A stretch of DNA of 64,000 nucleotides from assembly GCF_900109565.1 (NCBI RefSeq), contig NZ_FNZZ01000001.1:310001-374000 (forward strand). The letters are read 5' to 3'. Source of the DNA: Sphingomonas palmae. Lineage in GTDB: Bacteria > Pseudomonadota > Alphaproteobacteria > Sphingomonadales > Sphingomonadaceae. Positions 17,654 through 26,227 of the stretch are shown one piece after another. A model generated the notes under the pieces. The model saw only the letters and a program-made list of their open reading frames with translations. It searched no databases and was not told the DNA's origin. A program made the position numbers and the translations under genes. Each line of letters starts with the position of its first letter. Position 1 is the first letter of the stretch.

Positions 17654-17723
17654 CCGGCATGAGGCCGGCGTGGTGTTTTGGCCCTGGGGGTTGCCCCCTA
17701 GACCAGCGGAACCAACCGCTTGG
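17654..17723 (+). promoter_or_regulatory. Structured rpsA 5' leader with three hairpins
   Basis: Three successive stem-loops lie in the cmk-rpsA gap: CCGGC/GCCGG (17654-17668), CTGGGGG/CCCCCTAG with one bulged T (17684-17701) and CCAGCGG/CCGCTTGG with one bulged T (17703-17723). They end 33 nt before the rpsA start. Ribosomal protein S1 represses its own translation in enterobacteria, so an autoregulatory leader is plausible; that is inference. Confidence 0.45.
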
Positions 17724-17756
17724 CCGGAAACGACAACGTTTAGGACTTACGGATTT

Positions 17757-19463
17757 ATGGCCTCTACGGCAGCTCCCTCACGCGACGATTTCGCGGCAAT
17801 GCTCGATGACATGTTCGGCGGCGCCGACAGCTTCGAGGGCCGCGTGGTGCTCGGCACCGTTACCGGCATCGAGAACGACCTGGCCGTCATCGACGTCGGC
17901 CTGAAGAGCGAAGGCCGCGTGCCGCTGCGCGAGTTCGCGCCGGCGCCGGGTCAGAAGGCCGAGCTGAAGGTCGGCGACGAGGTCGAGGTCTACGTCGATC
18001 GCGTCGAGAACATGCACGGCGAAGCCATGCTCAGCCGCGACCGCGCCCGCCGCGAAGCCGCCTGGGACAAGCTCGAGATCGAGTTCGCGAAGACCGCGCG
18101 CGTTGAGGGCACCATTTTCGGCCGCGTCAAGGGCGGCTTCACGGTCGACTTGTCGGGCGCCGTCGCCTTCCTGCCCGGTTCGCAGGTCGACATCCGCCCG
18201 GTGCGCGACGTCACGCCGCTGATGGACATTCCGCAGCCGTTCCAGATCCTCAAGATGGACCGCAAGCGCGGCAACATCGTCGTGTCGCGTCGCGCGGTGC
18301 TCGAGGAAACCCGCGCCGAGCAGCGTTCGGGCCTGATCCAGAGCCTGGCCGAGGGTCAGATCATCGAAGGCGTGGTCAAGAACATCACCGATTACGGCGC
18401 GTTCGTTGACCTGGGCGGCATCGACGGCCTGCTCCACGTCACCGACCTATCGTACAAGCGCGTCCAGCACCCGTCGGAGATGATCAACATCGGCGACACC
18501 GTGCGCGTCCAGATCATCCGCATCAACAAGGACACGCAGCGCATCTCGCTCGGCATGAAGCAGCTCGAGAGCGATCCGTGGGACGGCGCCGGCGTCAAGT
18601 ACCCGGTCGGCGCGAAGCTGTCGGGCCGCGTGACCAACATCACCGAATACGGTGCGTTCGTTGAGCTCGAGCCGGGCATCGAGGGCTTGGTCCACGTCTC
18701 GGAGATGAGCTGGACCAAGAAGAACGTCCACCCGGGCAAGATCGTCTCGACCAGCCAGGAAGTCGACGTGGTGGTGCTCGAGGTCGACGCCGAGAAGCGT
18801 CGCATCTCGCTCGGTCTCAAGCAGGCGCAGGCCAATCCGTGGGAGGCATTTGCCGCCGCGCACCCGGTCGGCTCCACCGTCGAAGGCGAAGTCAAGAACG
18901 CGACCGAGTTCGGCCTGTTCATCGGCCTCGACAACGACGTCGACGGCATGGTCCACATGTCGGACATCGCCTGGGGCGTGTCGGGTGAGGACGCGCTCAA
19001 CCTGCATCGCAAGGGCGAGACCGTTCAGGCGGTCGTGCTCGACATCGACTCGGAGAAGGAGCGTATCTCGCTCGGCATGAAGCAGCTCGAGCGTGGCGGC
19101 CCGGTGTCGGCCGGTGCGGGCGATCGCCTGGGCAAGAACCAGGTCGTCACCGTCACCGTGCTCGAGGTCCGCGACGCCGGTCTCGAAGTGCAGCAGGGCG
19201 ACGACGGCGCCACCGGCTTCATCAAGCGCACCGATCTCGGCCGCGATCGTGACGAGCAGCGTCCGGAGCGTTTCCAGGTCGGTCAGAAGTTCGACGCGAT
19301 GGTGACCGGTTTCGACCGTTCGAAGAAGCCGACCTTCTCGATCAAGGCGATGCAGATCTCCGAGGAGAAGCAGGCCGTCGCGCAGTACGGCTCGTCCGAC
19401 TCGGGTGCGTCGCTCGGCGACATCCTGGGCGAGGCGCTCAAGGCCCGCGACTCGAAGAAGTAA
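17757..19463 (+). CDS. rpsA: 30S ribosomal protein S1
   Basis: The 568-residue RNA-binding protein is built of six S1 (OB-fold) repeats, seen as recurring [10 protein letters not shown] / [11 protein letters not shown] / [10 protein letters not shown] and ISLGMKQ or ISLGLKQ blocks. It binds mRNA leaders and helps load them on the 30S subunit. The ATG at 17757 starts [16 protein letters not shown], the usual alphaproteobacterial N-terminus; upstream in-frame sequence is the structured leader and the end of cmk. AGGA lies about 10 nt upstream. A strong terminator follows. Confidence 0.97.
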   Translation: MASTAAPSRDDFAAMLDDMFGGADSFEGRVVLGTVTGIENDLAVIDVGLKSEGRVPLREFAPAPGQKAELKVGDEVEVYVDRVENMHGEAMLSRDRARREAAWDKLEIEFAKTARVEGTIFGRVKGGFTVDLSGAVAFLPGSQVDIRPVRDVTPLMDIPQPFQILKMDRKRGNIVVSRRAVLEETRAEQRSGLIQSLAEGQIIEGVVKNITDYGAFVDLGGIDGLLHVTDLSYKRVQHPSEMINIGDTVRVQIIRINKDTQRISLGMKQLESDPWDGAGVKYPVGAKLSGRVTNITEYGAFVELEPGIEGLVHVSEMSWTKKNVHPGKIVSTSQEVDVVVLEVDAEKRRISLGLKQAQANPWEAFAAAHPVGSTVEGEVKNATEFGLFIGLDNDVDGMVHMSDIAWGVSGEDALNLHRKGETVQAVVLDIDSEKERISLGMKQLERGGPVSAGAGDRLGKNQVVTVTVLEVRDAGLEVQQGDDGATGFIKRTDLGRDRDEQRPERFQVGQKFDAMVTGFDRSKKPTFSIKAMQISEEKQAVAQYGSSDSGASLGDILGEALKARDSKK

Positions 19464-19494
19464 GTCTTCGTCTCGCCGCGGAACACCGCACGCG

Positions 19495-19521
19495 AAGGGG
19501 TCGGCCATGCCGGCCCCTTTT
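19495..19521 (+). terminator. Rho-independent terminator of rpsA
   Basis: An 11-bp stem (AAGGGGTCGGC with GCCGGCCCCTT, 3-nt loop) is followed by TTTTCGTTT, 31 bp after the rpsA stop. Confidence 0.85.
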
Positions 19522-19630
19522 CGTTTGCCGAAACGGCAACGCGTCGGTCCTATCGCGGAAGCGCATTTATCTGTATCAACTACCCGCCGCGATGATACGC
19601 GCGGTGCGTGTTGCGATGGTGGGGAAGCAA

Positions 19631-19909
19631 ATGATTCGGTCGGAACTCGTCAACCGGCTCACGGAGGAAAATCCGGAACTCACCCCGCGCGACGTCGAGG
19701 CGATCGTGTCCACCTTCTTCGACCAGATCGTCGATCGCTTGGCGGCGAATGGTCGCGTCGAACTGCGCGGCTTCGGCGCCTTCTCGACCCGTCAGCGTGA
19801 CGAGCGTACCGGACGCAATCCGCGGACCGGCGAGACGGTCGACGTGACCGCCAAGCGCGTACCCTACTTCAAGCCGGGCAAGGAAATGCGCCAGCGTCTG
19901 AACGTCTGA
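19631..19909 (+). CDS. ihfB: Integration host factor subunit beta
   Basis: The 92-residue HU/IHF-family protein starts [20 protein letters not shown], has the beta-arm motif [12 protein letters not shown] and [15 protein letters not shown] at the end. It pairs with IhfA to bend DNA at specific sites. The ATG at 19631 is chosen because GGGGAAG precedes it and the N-terminus is canonical; the open frame continues 13 residues upstream. Position after rpsA is the usual proteobacterial order. Confidence 0.94.
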   Translation: MIRSELVNRLTEENPELTPRDVEAIVSTFFDQIVDRLAANGRVELRGFGAFSTRQRDERTGRNPRTGETVDVTAKRVPYFKPGKEMRQRLNV

Positions 19910-19978
19910 TCGACGCGCTCTCATCGCTTCCCTGCTTGACGCGCACCTGCGAAGCGCGCTCAAGCGCGAAGCTGATGC

Positions 19979-20062
19979 GCGGACGTGGCGGAATCGGTAG
20001 ACGCTGGAGACTTAAAATCTTCTGCCCTTGGCGTGCGGGTTCGAGTCCCGCCGTCCGCACCA
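19979..20062 (+). tRNA. tRNA-Leu (TAA)
   Basis: An 84-nt class II tRNA with encoded CCA: acceptor GCGGACG/CGTCCGC, anticodon stem GGAGA/TCTTC with loop CTTAAAA (anticodon TAA), a variable arm (GCCCTTGGCGT) and a T-arm with TTCGAGT. Confidence 0.97.
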
Positions 20063-20073
20063 TCATTACTAGC

Positions 20074-21510
20074 GTGAGCCTGCCCGCGCTGCTGCTCACC
20101 ACCTCGTGCGATCGCCGCGCCGACGTTGGGCCGGTCGTGGTCAGCGTCATCGGTGAGGCACCGGCAGTCGCCGGTGCCGATCGGCTCCTGCTGTCGACAC
20201 CCGATCGCATCCTGACCGACTCGGTCGCCGAGGGACTCGTCCGCTTCGATGCCGCCGGCCAGATCGAAGGCGGATTGGCCGAGCGCTGGACCGTCACCGA
20301 CGACGGCACCAGCTTCATCTTTCGTCTACGAGAGGCGCGCTGGGCCGATGGGCAGCCGGTCCGCGCCGCTCAGGTCGTCAACCTCCTCAAACGCCAGCTG
20401 GCCCGCGGCGCGCGCAACAGCCTCGCGCCGTACCTCAGCGCGATCGACGACGTGGTCGAGATGACGCCCGAGGTGATCGAGGTCGATCTGGCGCGACCCC
20501 GTCCCGACCTGCTCAAGCTGTTCGCGCAACCCGAACTCGCGCTCGTTCGCAGCGCGTCGGCCGGCGGTGCCGGCCCGTTCCGCGCCACGTCTGTGGGCAA
20601 GCACGCGACCCTGCTGCGACCTATCGACGATCCCGACCGCGATCCCGACGATGAAGGCCCGACTGCCGAGGATAACGTCCGGCTGATCGGAGAACGCGCC
20701 GCGCGCGCGATCGTCCGCTTCACAAACAGGCAGGCCGATCTGGTCAGCGGCGGGACGATCAAAGACTGGCCGCTCGTTCAGCGCGCGGGTATCGCCACCG
20801 CCAATCTGCGGATCGACCCCGCCGCGGGGCTGTTCGGCCTCGCCATCCTGCGCCGCGACGGCCTCCTCGCGGACGCGGAAACCCGTGCCGCACTCGCCGC
20901 GGCGTTCGACCGCGCCAGCCTCGTCGCCGCCGTGTCGCCCGACTGGACCGCCGTCGAGACATTGCTGCCCGACCAGCTCGACTCGCTCTCGCCCCCTACG
21001 CAACCCGCATGGGCCGCCCTGCCACGCGAGCAGCGTCTCGCCGCGATCCGCGCGCGTGTCGCCGCGTGGCGGGCGACTGCGGGCACCCCTTCACTCTGGC
21101 TCGCGCTGCCCGCGGGGACCGGCGGCACCATGTTGTGGACGCGGCTCGCCGCCGACCTCTACGCGATGGGGATCAGGCCGGTCCGCCTCGCCCCCGACGA
21201 TCCCGTCGCCGACTTGCGCCTCGTCGACCTGGTCGCCCCGTACGACAGCGCGCGTTGGTACCTGTCTGAGGCATGCGTCGCGTGCTCGCAGGAAGCACAG
21301 CAGGCAATCGAGGACGCGCGCGTCGCGCCGACCGCGGATGCGCGCGCGGCGACGATCGCGCGCGCCGATGCCGCACTCACCGCAGACGCCGCGTTCATCC
21401 CGCTCGCGCGACCGTTCCGCTGGTCGCTGGTTTCGGTCCGACTGGTGCAATGGCAGGCGAACGCGCGCGCGTGGCATCCGTTGAACCACCTGCGTCGCGA
21501 CACCAGATGA
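20074..21510 (+). CDS. Extracellular solute-binding protein family 5 (orphan ABC-type periplasmic lipoprotein)
   Basis: The 478-residue protein resembles SBP_bac_5 (peptide/nickel-type) binding proteins: LLSTPDRILTDSVAEGLVRF, GLAERWTVTDDGTSFIFRLRE.ARWADGQPV-type region, and a C-terminal lobe ending in ARAWHPLNHLR. The N-terminus VSLPALLLTTSC is a short hydrophobic segment ending in a lipobox-like Cys. The proposed GTG start lies only 11 nt after the tRNA-Leu end and lacks a ribosome site; the open frame runs backwards through the tRNA, which cannot be coding. No permease or ATPase genes are nearby. Substrate unknown. Confidence 0.8.
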   Translation: MSLPALLLTTSCDRRADVGPVVVSVIGEAPAVAGADRLLLSTPDRILTDSVAEGLVRFDAAGQIEGGLAERWTVTDDGTSFIFRLREARWADGQPVRAAQVVNLLKRQLARGARNSLAPYLSAIDDVVEMTPEVIEVDLARPRPDLLKLFAQPELALVRSASAGGAGPFRATSVGKHATLLRPIDDPDRDPDDEGPTAEDNVRLIGERAARAIVRFTNRQADLVSGGTIKDWPLVQRAGIATANLRIDPAAGLFGLAILRRDGLLADAETRAALAAAFDRASLVAAVSPDWTAVETLLPDQLDSLSPPTQPAWAALPREQRLAAIRARVAAWRATAGTPSLWLALPAGTGGTMLWTRLAADLYAMGIRPVRLAPDDPVADLRLVDLVAPYDSARWYLSEACVACSQEAQQAIEDARVAPTADARAATIARADAALTADAAFIPLARPFRWSLVSVRLVQWQANARAWHPLNHLRRDTR

Positions 21511-21516
21511 ACGAGC

Positions 21517-21942
21517 ATGAGCGTTCGTCCTTCCGCCATCCCGTCCGGCTTTGCCGCCGCCAACCTGCCGCTCGGTCGCGATCCCGCCTCGGTCCGCCGT
21601 CGTCTGGTCGCGATGGAGCAGATGCTCGAGGGGCTGTTCGTCATCCCCGGCATCAATCGCCGCGTCGGGCTCGACTTCGTGCTCGGGCTGGTGCCCGTCG
21701 CGGGTGACGCGATCGCCGCCGCTCTGGGTGGCTGGTTGGTGTGGGAGGCGCGCAATCTCGGCATGAGCAAGCTCGCGCTCATGCGGATGACCGGACGCGT
21801 CGGCTTCGACGCGCTGATCGGACTCGTGCCCTTCGTCGGCGACGCGGCCGACCTTTACTATCGCTCGAACACGCGCAACCTGAAGCAGATCCTGCGGCAC
21901 CTCGACAAGCATCACCCCGCCACGGTGACGGTCGACCGCTAA
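21517..21942 (+). CDS. DUF4112 domain protein
   Basis: The 141-residue protein has the DUF4112 pattern: FVIPGINRRVGLDFVLGLVPVAGDA then a second, similar hydrophobic hairpin VGFDALIGLVPFVGDAADLYYRSNTRN. The two Pro/Gly-rich membrane hairpins suggest a small inner-membrane protein; function is unknown. It starts 6 bp after the binding-protein gene and its stop overlaps the convergent NamZ-like gene by 4 bp. Confidence 0.85.
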   Translation: MSVRPSAIPSGFAAANLPLGRDPASVRRRLVAMEQMLEGLFVIPGINRRVGLDFVLGLVPVAGDAIAAALGGWLVWEARNLGMSKLALMRMTGRVGFDALIGLVPFVGDAADLYYRSNTRNLKQILRHLDKHHPATVTVDR

Positions 21943-23135
21943 TAGAGCAGAAACGGCGCGCGCGTTTCCGCCCAAGCGCGCTCGTCGGGGATCGTCAGTG
22001 CGTCCAGGTCACCCGGCTGCGCACCCTTGTCATCGACCCATTCGCGTAACCCCGGCCCACCGTTGATCACGTCGATCGCCAGCTTGTCGAACTCATACTC
22101 GTACGGAAAGTCGCGCCACAGCGCGTAATCGGGGTGCAGGCGTCGCAGCGCCTTGAACGCCAGCGCCTGCAACCGCCACGGCCGAAAGGCCGCGTGATCG
22201 TAACCTGCGCCCTCGGCATGGATGAAGACGCCCGCGCACAGCTCGCCCGCATGTTTGTGGAACGTCGGCTGGAACCAGATGTCGCGCAATGTGCAGCCCG
22301 CCAGCCACTCGGGCGCGAGCGCGCGCATTTCCGCGATCAGCGCGCGCGCGTCCACGTCGGGCGCGCCGAACAGCTCGAGCGGCCGCGTCGTGCCACGCCC
22401 TTCCGACAGCGTCGTGCCCTCCAGCATCACCGTGCCGGCGTAGGCGCGCGCCATGTTGACGTTGGCCGCGTTGGGACTCGGGTTGATCCACACGCGCGTC
22501 TCGGGCCAGCCGAACCCGCGCGCGGCCTCGGGTCGCCAGCCCTCCATCGCCACGACATGGTAATCGACGTCGAGCCGATAGTGCGCGATGAACCAGTGTC
22601 CCAACTCGCCCAGCGTCATCCCGTGCCGCATCGGCATCGGCCCCGCCCCGACGAAACTCTCCCAGCCCTCGCGCAACGTCAGCCCCTCGATCGGTCGCCC
22701 TGCCGGATTCGGGCGATCGAGCACCCACACCACCTTGCCATGCTCGGCTGCTGCCTCCAGCACGTAGAGCAACGTCGTCACGAAGGTGTAGATGCGGCAG
22801 CCCACGTCCTGCAGATCGACCAGCATGACATCGAACGTGCCCATCGACGCTGCCGTCGGCCGCCGCACCTCGCCGTACAGGCTGAATACCGGCATGCCGT
22901 AGGTCGGATCGGTGAAGTCGGGCGACTCCATCATATTGTCCTGCAGGTCGCCGCGCACGCCATGCTGCGGCCCGAACACCGCCGAGACGTTCACGCCAGC
23001 CGCGACCAGCGCGTCGAGCGAGTGCGTCAGGTCGGCGGTCACCGACGCGGGATGCGCCAGCAGCGCGACGCGCTTGCCCTCGAGTTGCTGGCGAAGGCTC
23101 GCATCGGCGAGCAGGCGATCGATCCCGAAGTTCAT
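21939..23135 (-). CDS. DUF1343 protein, NamZ-like exo-beta-N-acetylmuramidase (GH171)
   Basis: The 398-residue protein carries the DUF1343 signatures KRVALLAHPASV, FGPQHGVRGDLQDNM, VDLQDVGCRIYTFVTTL, DRPNPAG and GMTLGELGHWF. The founding member, NamZ of Bacillus subtilis, removes terminal N-acetylmuramic acid from peptidoglycan fragments, so a role in wall recycling or scavenging is likely. No signal peptide is seen at the ATG at 23135, which suggests cytoplasmic action unless the start is wrong. It overlaps the DOMON-like gene upstream by 4 bp (ATGA). Confidence 0.87.
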   Translation of the reverse strand: MNFGIDRLLADASLRQQLEGKRVALLAHPASVTADLTHSLDALVAAGVNVSAVFGPQHGVRGDLQDNMMESPDFTDPTYGMPVFSLYGEVRRPTAASMGTFDVMLVDLQDVGCRIYTFVTTLLYVLEAAAEHGKVVWVLDRPNPAGRPIEGLTLREGWESFVGAGPMPMRHGMTLGELGHWFIAHYRLDVDYHVVAMEGWRPEAARGFGWPETRVWINPSPNAANVNMARAYAGTVMLEGTTLSEGRGTTRPLELFGAPDVDARALIAEMRALAPEWLAGCTLRDIWFQPTFHKHAGELCAGVFIHAEGAGYDHAAFRPWRLQALAFKALRRLHPDYALWRDFPYEYEFDKLAIDVINGGPGLREWVDDKGAQPGDLDALTIPDERAWAETRAPFLLY

Positions 23136-23662
23136 GGGCCCGCTGGTGCCGTCAGCCGCGCGGCAAAGCAATCGCGATGATGGAAGTCGGGCGCCCCCGG
23201 CGGATGCTGCAGCGCCCAGAACGAGCGCCGCCCGCCCGCTTCCTCGATCACCGCCGTCAGCGACATCAGCAACTCGCCGTGGGGCAATCCGCCGAGATCG
23301 CAATCGATCCCCACGCCATCCGCGATCCGCCCGACGTGCGGCATAACCTCGCGCGGCAGGTCCGCCATGCCGTCGCGGTAGCCGTCGAACGCGTACGCCG
23401 CCCACGCGCCGGACGGCGAGAAGTTGAACTCGACATAATGCTCCTCGTCGTCGAACATCAGGAACAGCTCGAAACAGGTCGCGCGCCACAATCCGTCAGT
23501 GCGAACCGGGCTGGCCCACTCGGGCCACACCACCCCTTCGGTGCCGTCCACCACGTAGGTCAACAGCACGTCATCTTCATCGGTCATGCGCAAGTCGACC
23601 GTCACCCCGCGCACGGCGAGCGGCGGGTGGTCGGGATGCGGTACCAGCGAATAGCGCGTCAT
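23132..23662 (-). CDS. DOMON-like domain protein
   Basis: The 176-residue protein is predicted to be mostly beta-strand: [60 protein letters not shown] region and the C-terminal FHHRDCFAA. This matches the DOMON-like proteins of sphingomonads, a carbohydrate- or haem-binding-type fold of unknown function. It is upstream of and coupled to the NamZ-like gene and divergent from rimO. Confidence 0.78.
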   Translation of the reverse strand: MTRYSLVPHPDHPPLAVRGVTVDLRMTDEDDVLLTYVVDGTEGVVWPEWASPVRTDGLWRATCFELFLMFDDEEHYVEFNFSPSGAWAAYAFDGYRDGMADLPREVMPHVGRIADGVGIDCDLGGLPHGELLMSLTAVIEEAGGRRSFWALQHPPGAPDFHHRDCFAARLTAPAGP

Positions 23663-23712
23663 CCCCGCACCCTAGGAAAACGCGCGACAAATCGCTATGT
23701 CCGCGCACTCTC

Positions 23713-25044
23713 ATGGCAACGCAACTTCCCTCCCCGCCCCGCGTGGGCATGGTGTCGCTCGGCTGTCCCAAGAACCTGGTCGACAGCGAACGCATCCTGA
23801 CGCAGCTCCGCGCCGACGGTTATCAGATGAGCGCCGATTATTCGGGCGCCGACGTCGTGCTGGTCAACACCTGCGGCTTCCTCGATTCCGCCAAGGAGGA
23901 GAGCCTTGAGGCGATCGGCGAGGCGATCGCGGAGAACGGCCGTGTGATCGTCACCGGCTGCATGGGCAAGGAAGCCGAGGCGATCCGCACGCGCTTTCCC
24001 CAAGTGCTCGCAATCACCGGCGCGCACGAGTACGAGCAGGTGGTGGAGGCGGTCCACGCCGCCGCGCCCGCCTCGATCAGCCCCTACGTCGACCTGATAC
24101 CGGACGCGGGGCTGAAACTAACCCCGCGCCACTACAGCTATCTAAAGATTTCGGAAGGCTGCAATCACCGCTGCTCCTTCTGCATCATCCCGAGCCTGCG
24201 CGGTGACCTCGTCAGCCGCCGTCCCGACGCGATTCTGCGCGAGGCGGAGAAGCTGGTCGCGGCGGGCACGCGCGAGCTGCTCGTCATCAGCCAGGACACC
24301 AGCGCCTACGGGATCGATATCCGCCGCGAGCCGCGCATGTGGAAGGGCCGCGAGGTCGTCCCGCACATGACCGACCTCGCGCGCGAACTGGGCCAGATCG
24401 CGCCGTGGGTGCGGCTCCACTACGTCTACCCCTACCCGCACGTCGATCAGGTCATCCCGCTGATGGCGGAGGGGCTGGTGCTGCCCTACCTCGACATTCC
24501 GTTCCAGCACGCCGCCCCGTCGGTGCTGCGCCGCATGAAGCGGCCGGCGAACGATGCCAAGGTGCTCGACCGCATCCGCGCGTGGCGCGATATCTGCCCC
24601 GACATCGCGATCCGCTCGACCTTCGTCGTCGGCTTTCCCGGCGAGACCGAGGCCGACTTCGAGTATCTGCTCGATTGGCTGGGTGAAGCGCAGCTCGATC
24701 GCGTCGGCGCGTTCCGCTTCGAGCCCGTGGAGGGTGCCACCGCCAACCTCCTGCCCGACCACGTGCCCGACGAGGTCAAGGAGGAGCGCTACGCGCGCGT
24801 GATGGAGAAGACTGCCGCGATCTCGGCCGCCAAGCTCCAGCGCAAGGTCGGTCGCACGCTCGACGTCATCATCGACGCGGTCGACGCGGAGAGCGGGGGT
24901 GCCACAGGCCGCTCCTACGCCGACGCGCCCGAGATCGACGGTGAGGTCCAGCTCCGCGACGCCGGGCACCTGAGCCTCGGCCACATCGTGCCTGTCTTGA
25001 TCGAGGACGCCGACGACCACGACCTCTACGGCGTGCCCGCCTGA
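23713..25044 (+). CDS. rimO: Ribosomal protein S12 methylthiotransferase
   Basis: The 443-residue radical-SAM enzyme methylthiolates the conserved Asp of ribosomal protein S12. The N-terminal UPF0004 domain has LGCPKN, NTCGF and TGCMGK, supplying three Cys; the radical-SAM CxxxCxxC is C150, C154, C157 in [12 protein letters not shown]; the C-terminus is a TRAM domain ending near residue 440. The ATG at 23713 has a weak ribosome site but the N-terminus is canonical. It is followed by a strong terminator. Confidence 0.95.
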   Translation: MATQLPSPPRVGMVSLGCPKNLVDSERILTQLRADGYQMSADYSGADVVLVNTCGFLDSAKEESLEAIGEAIAENGRVIVTGCMGKEAEAIRTRFPQVLAITGAHEYEQVVEAVHAAAPASISPYVDLIPDAGLKLTPRHYSYLKISEGCNHRCSFCIIPSLRGDLVSRRPDAILREAEKLVAAGTRELLVISQDTSAYGIDIRREPRMWKGREVVPHMTDLARELGQIAPWVRLHYVYPYPHVDQVIPLMAEGLVLPYLDIPFQHAAPSVLRRMKRPANDAKVLDRIRAWRDICPDIAIRSTFVVGFPGETEADFEYLLDWLGEAQLDRVGAFRFEPVEGATANLLPDHVPDEVKEERYARVMEKTAAISAAKLQRKVGRTLDVIIDAVDAESGGATGRSYADAPEIDGEVQLRDAGHLSLGHIVPVLIEDADDHDLYGVPA

Positions 25045-25051
25045 GCGTTTT

Positions 25052-25085
25052 CCTGACCTGATCCCGCTTGGTGGATCAGGTCAGG
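25052..25085. terminator. Bidirectional terminator of rimO and HIRAN gene
   Basis: A perfect 13-bp stem (arms 25052-25064 and 25073-25085, 8-nt loop) fills the gap between the two convergent genes. Confidence 0.8.
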
Positions 25086-25099
25086 GCGCGATTGAGGCG

Positions 25100-25504
25100 T
25101 CAGGCGCCGAACTCAGGCCCGTCAGGATCGGGCCAGAAGTCCACCTCGCCCGCATCTTCCTCGTCACGCTCGCGCACAGCCGGCAGCGTCGGCGCGCCAC
25201 CGCCGATCCGCACGCGCAGATACCCTGCGCCCCCTACGACGCCCTGCAACACCGCAACCACTTCGTCGCCCGCCCTGATCCGCGCACCGATCCACGGCGC
25301 GCGCTCGGCGCTCAGGTAACCGACCTGCAACCCGCTCGGGCTGAACACGGCGACTGCTTGTGGATCGACCGGGTTGCGCGGCTCGGGCACCAGCGCCATC
25401 AGCGCGCCGGATGTCAGCAGCATCAGCTCCGACCGGCGGTTCGACCGCGCGCGATCGTTGTTGGGAAAGTCGATCCCGACGATCGCCAGCGTCAGCTCTT
25501 TCAC
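25100..25504 (-). CDS. HIRAN domain protein
   Basis: The 134-residue protein matches a stand-alone HIRAN domain: LAIVGIDFPNNDRARSNRRSE, VPEPRNPVDPQAVAVFSPSG and VGYLSAERAPWI. HIRAN domains bind DNA 3' ends when fused to helicases; stand-alone versions are of unknown role. The last 30 residues are acidic. The start is a GTG at 25504 with no clear ribosome site. The next upstream gene is tRNA-Met. Confidence 0.82.
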   Translation of the reverse strand: MKELTLAIVGIDFPNNDRARSNRRSELMLLTSGALMALVPEPRNPVDPQAVAVFSPSGLQVGYLSAERAPWIGARIRAGDEVVAVLQGVVGGAGYLRVRIGGGAPTLPAVRERDEEDAGEVDFWPDPDGPEFGA

Positions 25505-25547
25505 TTGGCCACGACGATGTCAGGATGCACTCGCAGACGCTCCGGCA

Positions 25548-25624
25548 TGGTAGCGGAGGAGGGACTTGAACCCCCGACCCCAGGATTATGATTCCCGTGC
25601 TCTAACCAGCTGAGCTACTCCGCC
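25548..25624 (-). tRNA. tRNA-Met (CAT), elongator type
   Basis: A 77-nt cloverleaf with encoded CCA: acceptor GGCGGAG/CTCCGCT (G1-U72 wobble), D-arm GCTCAGCTGGTTAGAGC, anticodon stem CGGGA/TCCTG with loop ATCATAA, T-arm TTCAAGT. The GTAGCTCAG..GGTTAGAGCA core matches elongator Met; an Ile2 (lysidine) tRNA cannot be fully excluded. Confidence 0.93.
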
Positions 25625-25678
25625 ATAAGGCACCGGAGCGTCTGCGAGGCGCGGGCTATAGCAGCCATCGAAACGCCG

Positions 25679-26227
25679 TCAAGCGCTGAACTTGTGCACC
25701 GACAATTGCTCCCACGGACCGCCGCGATACCACCACGCCGCCAGCCCCGCGACTTGCACCGCGCGCGGGCTGAAGCCGGCCTGCAACGCCGCCAGCGTCT
25801 TCTTGGCCTCCGCCGGCTCGACCTTGTTCTGGATCGTCACGTGCGGGCGCCACCCGGCCTGATCCTGCGGCGTCAGCAGCCCCGTGAACGCGTCCGCTAG
25901 CCGCGCGCGCAGCGCCACCAGGTCGGGACTCTCGATCCGATAAGCGACGCCGCGCCCCAGCGAGAACAGCCCGCCGATACGCGCATCAGGCGCGCGCACC
26001 CCGCGCGTTTCCTCGTTCAACCGCCGCTTCACCTCCGCCGCCACGCTCGGCGGCAGGTGGTGGAACATCGTCAGATGCGCATCGAGCTGGTTGCGCTCGG
26101 GCGGAAAATACTCGCGGCGCTGCGCGTCGAACCACGCCTGATCGGGCTTCGCGAAGATCGCGGTGACGATGATCGGCGCGTTCAACCCGCCGCCCTGCCC
26201 GCCCGCCTGATCCTCGCGTCCGCTCAT
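25679..26227 (-). CDS. 2'-5' RNA ligase family (2H phosphoesterase) protein
   Basis: The 182-residue protein has two HxTx motifs, HLTMFHHL and HVTIQNKV, the catalytic His pairs of 2H phosphoesterases (ThpR/LigT). Such enzymes act on 2'-5' or cyclic phosphodiesters in RNA. The ATG at 26227 overlaps the kup stop by 4 bp, giving translational coupling; the longer frame upstream lies inside kup. A physiological link with potassium uptake is not known. Confidence 0.85.
   Translation of the reverse strand: MSGREDQAGGQGGGLNAPIIVTAIFAKPDQAWFDAQRREYFPPERNQLDAHLTMFHHLPPSVAAEVKRRLNEETRGVRAPDARIGGLFSLGRGVAYRIESPDLVALRARLADAFTGLLTPQDQAGWRPHVTIQNKVEPAEAKKTLAALQAGFSPRAVQVAGLAAWWYRGGPWEQLSVHKFSA

Noticed and set aside
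19936..20073. Upstream extension of the binding-protein gene through tRNA-Leu
   Set aside because: The stretch encodes a perfect tRNA; a protein start there is not credible.
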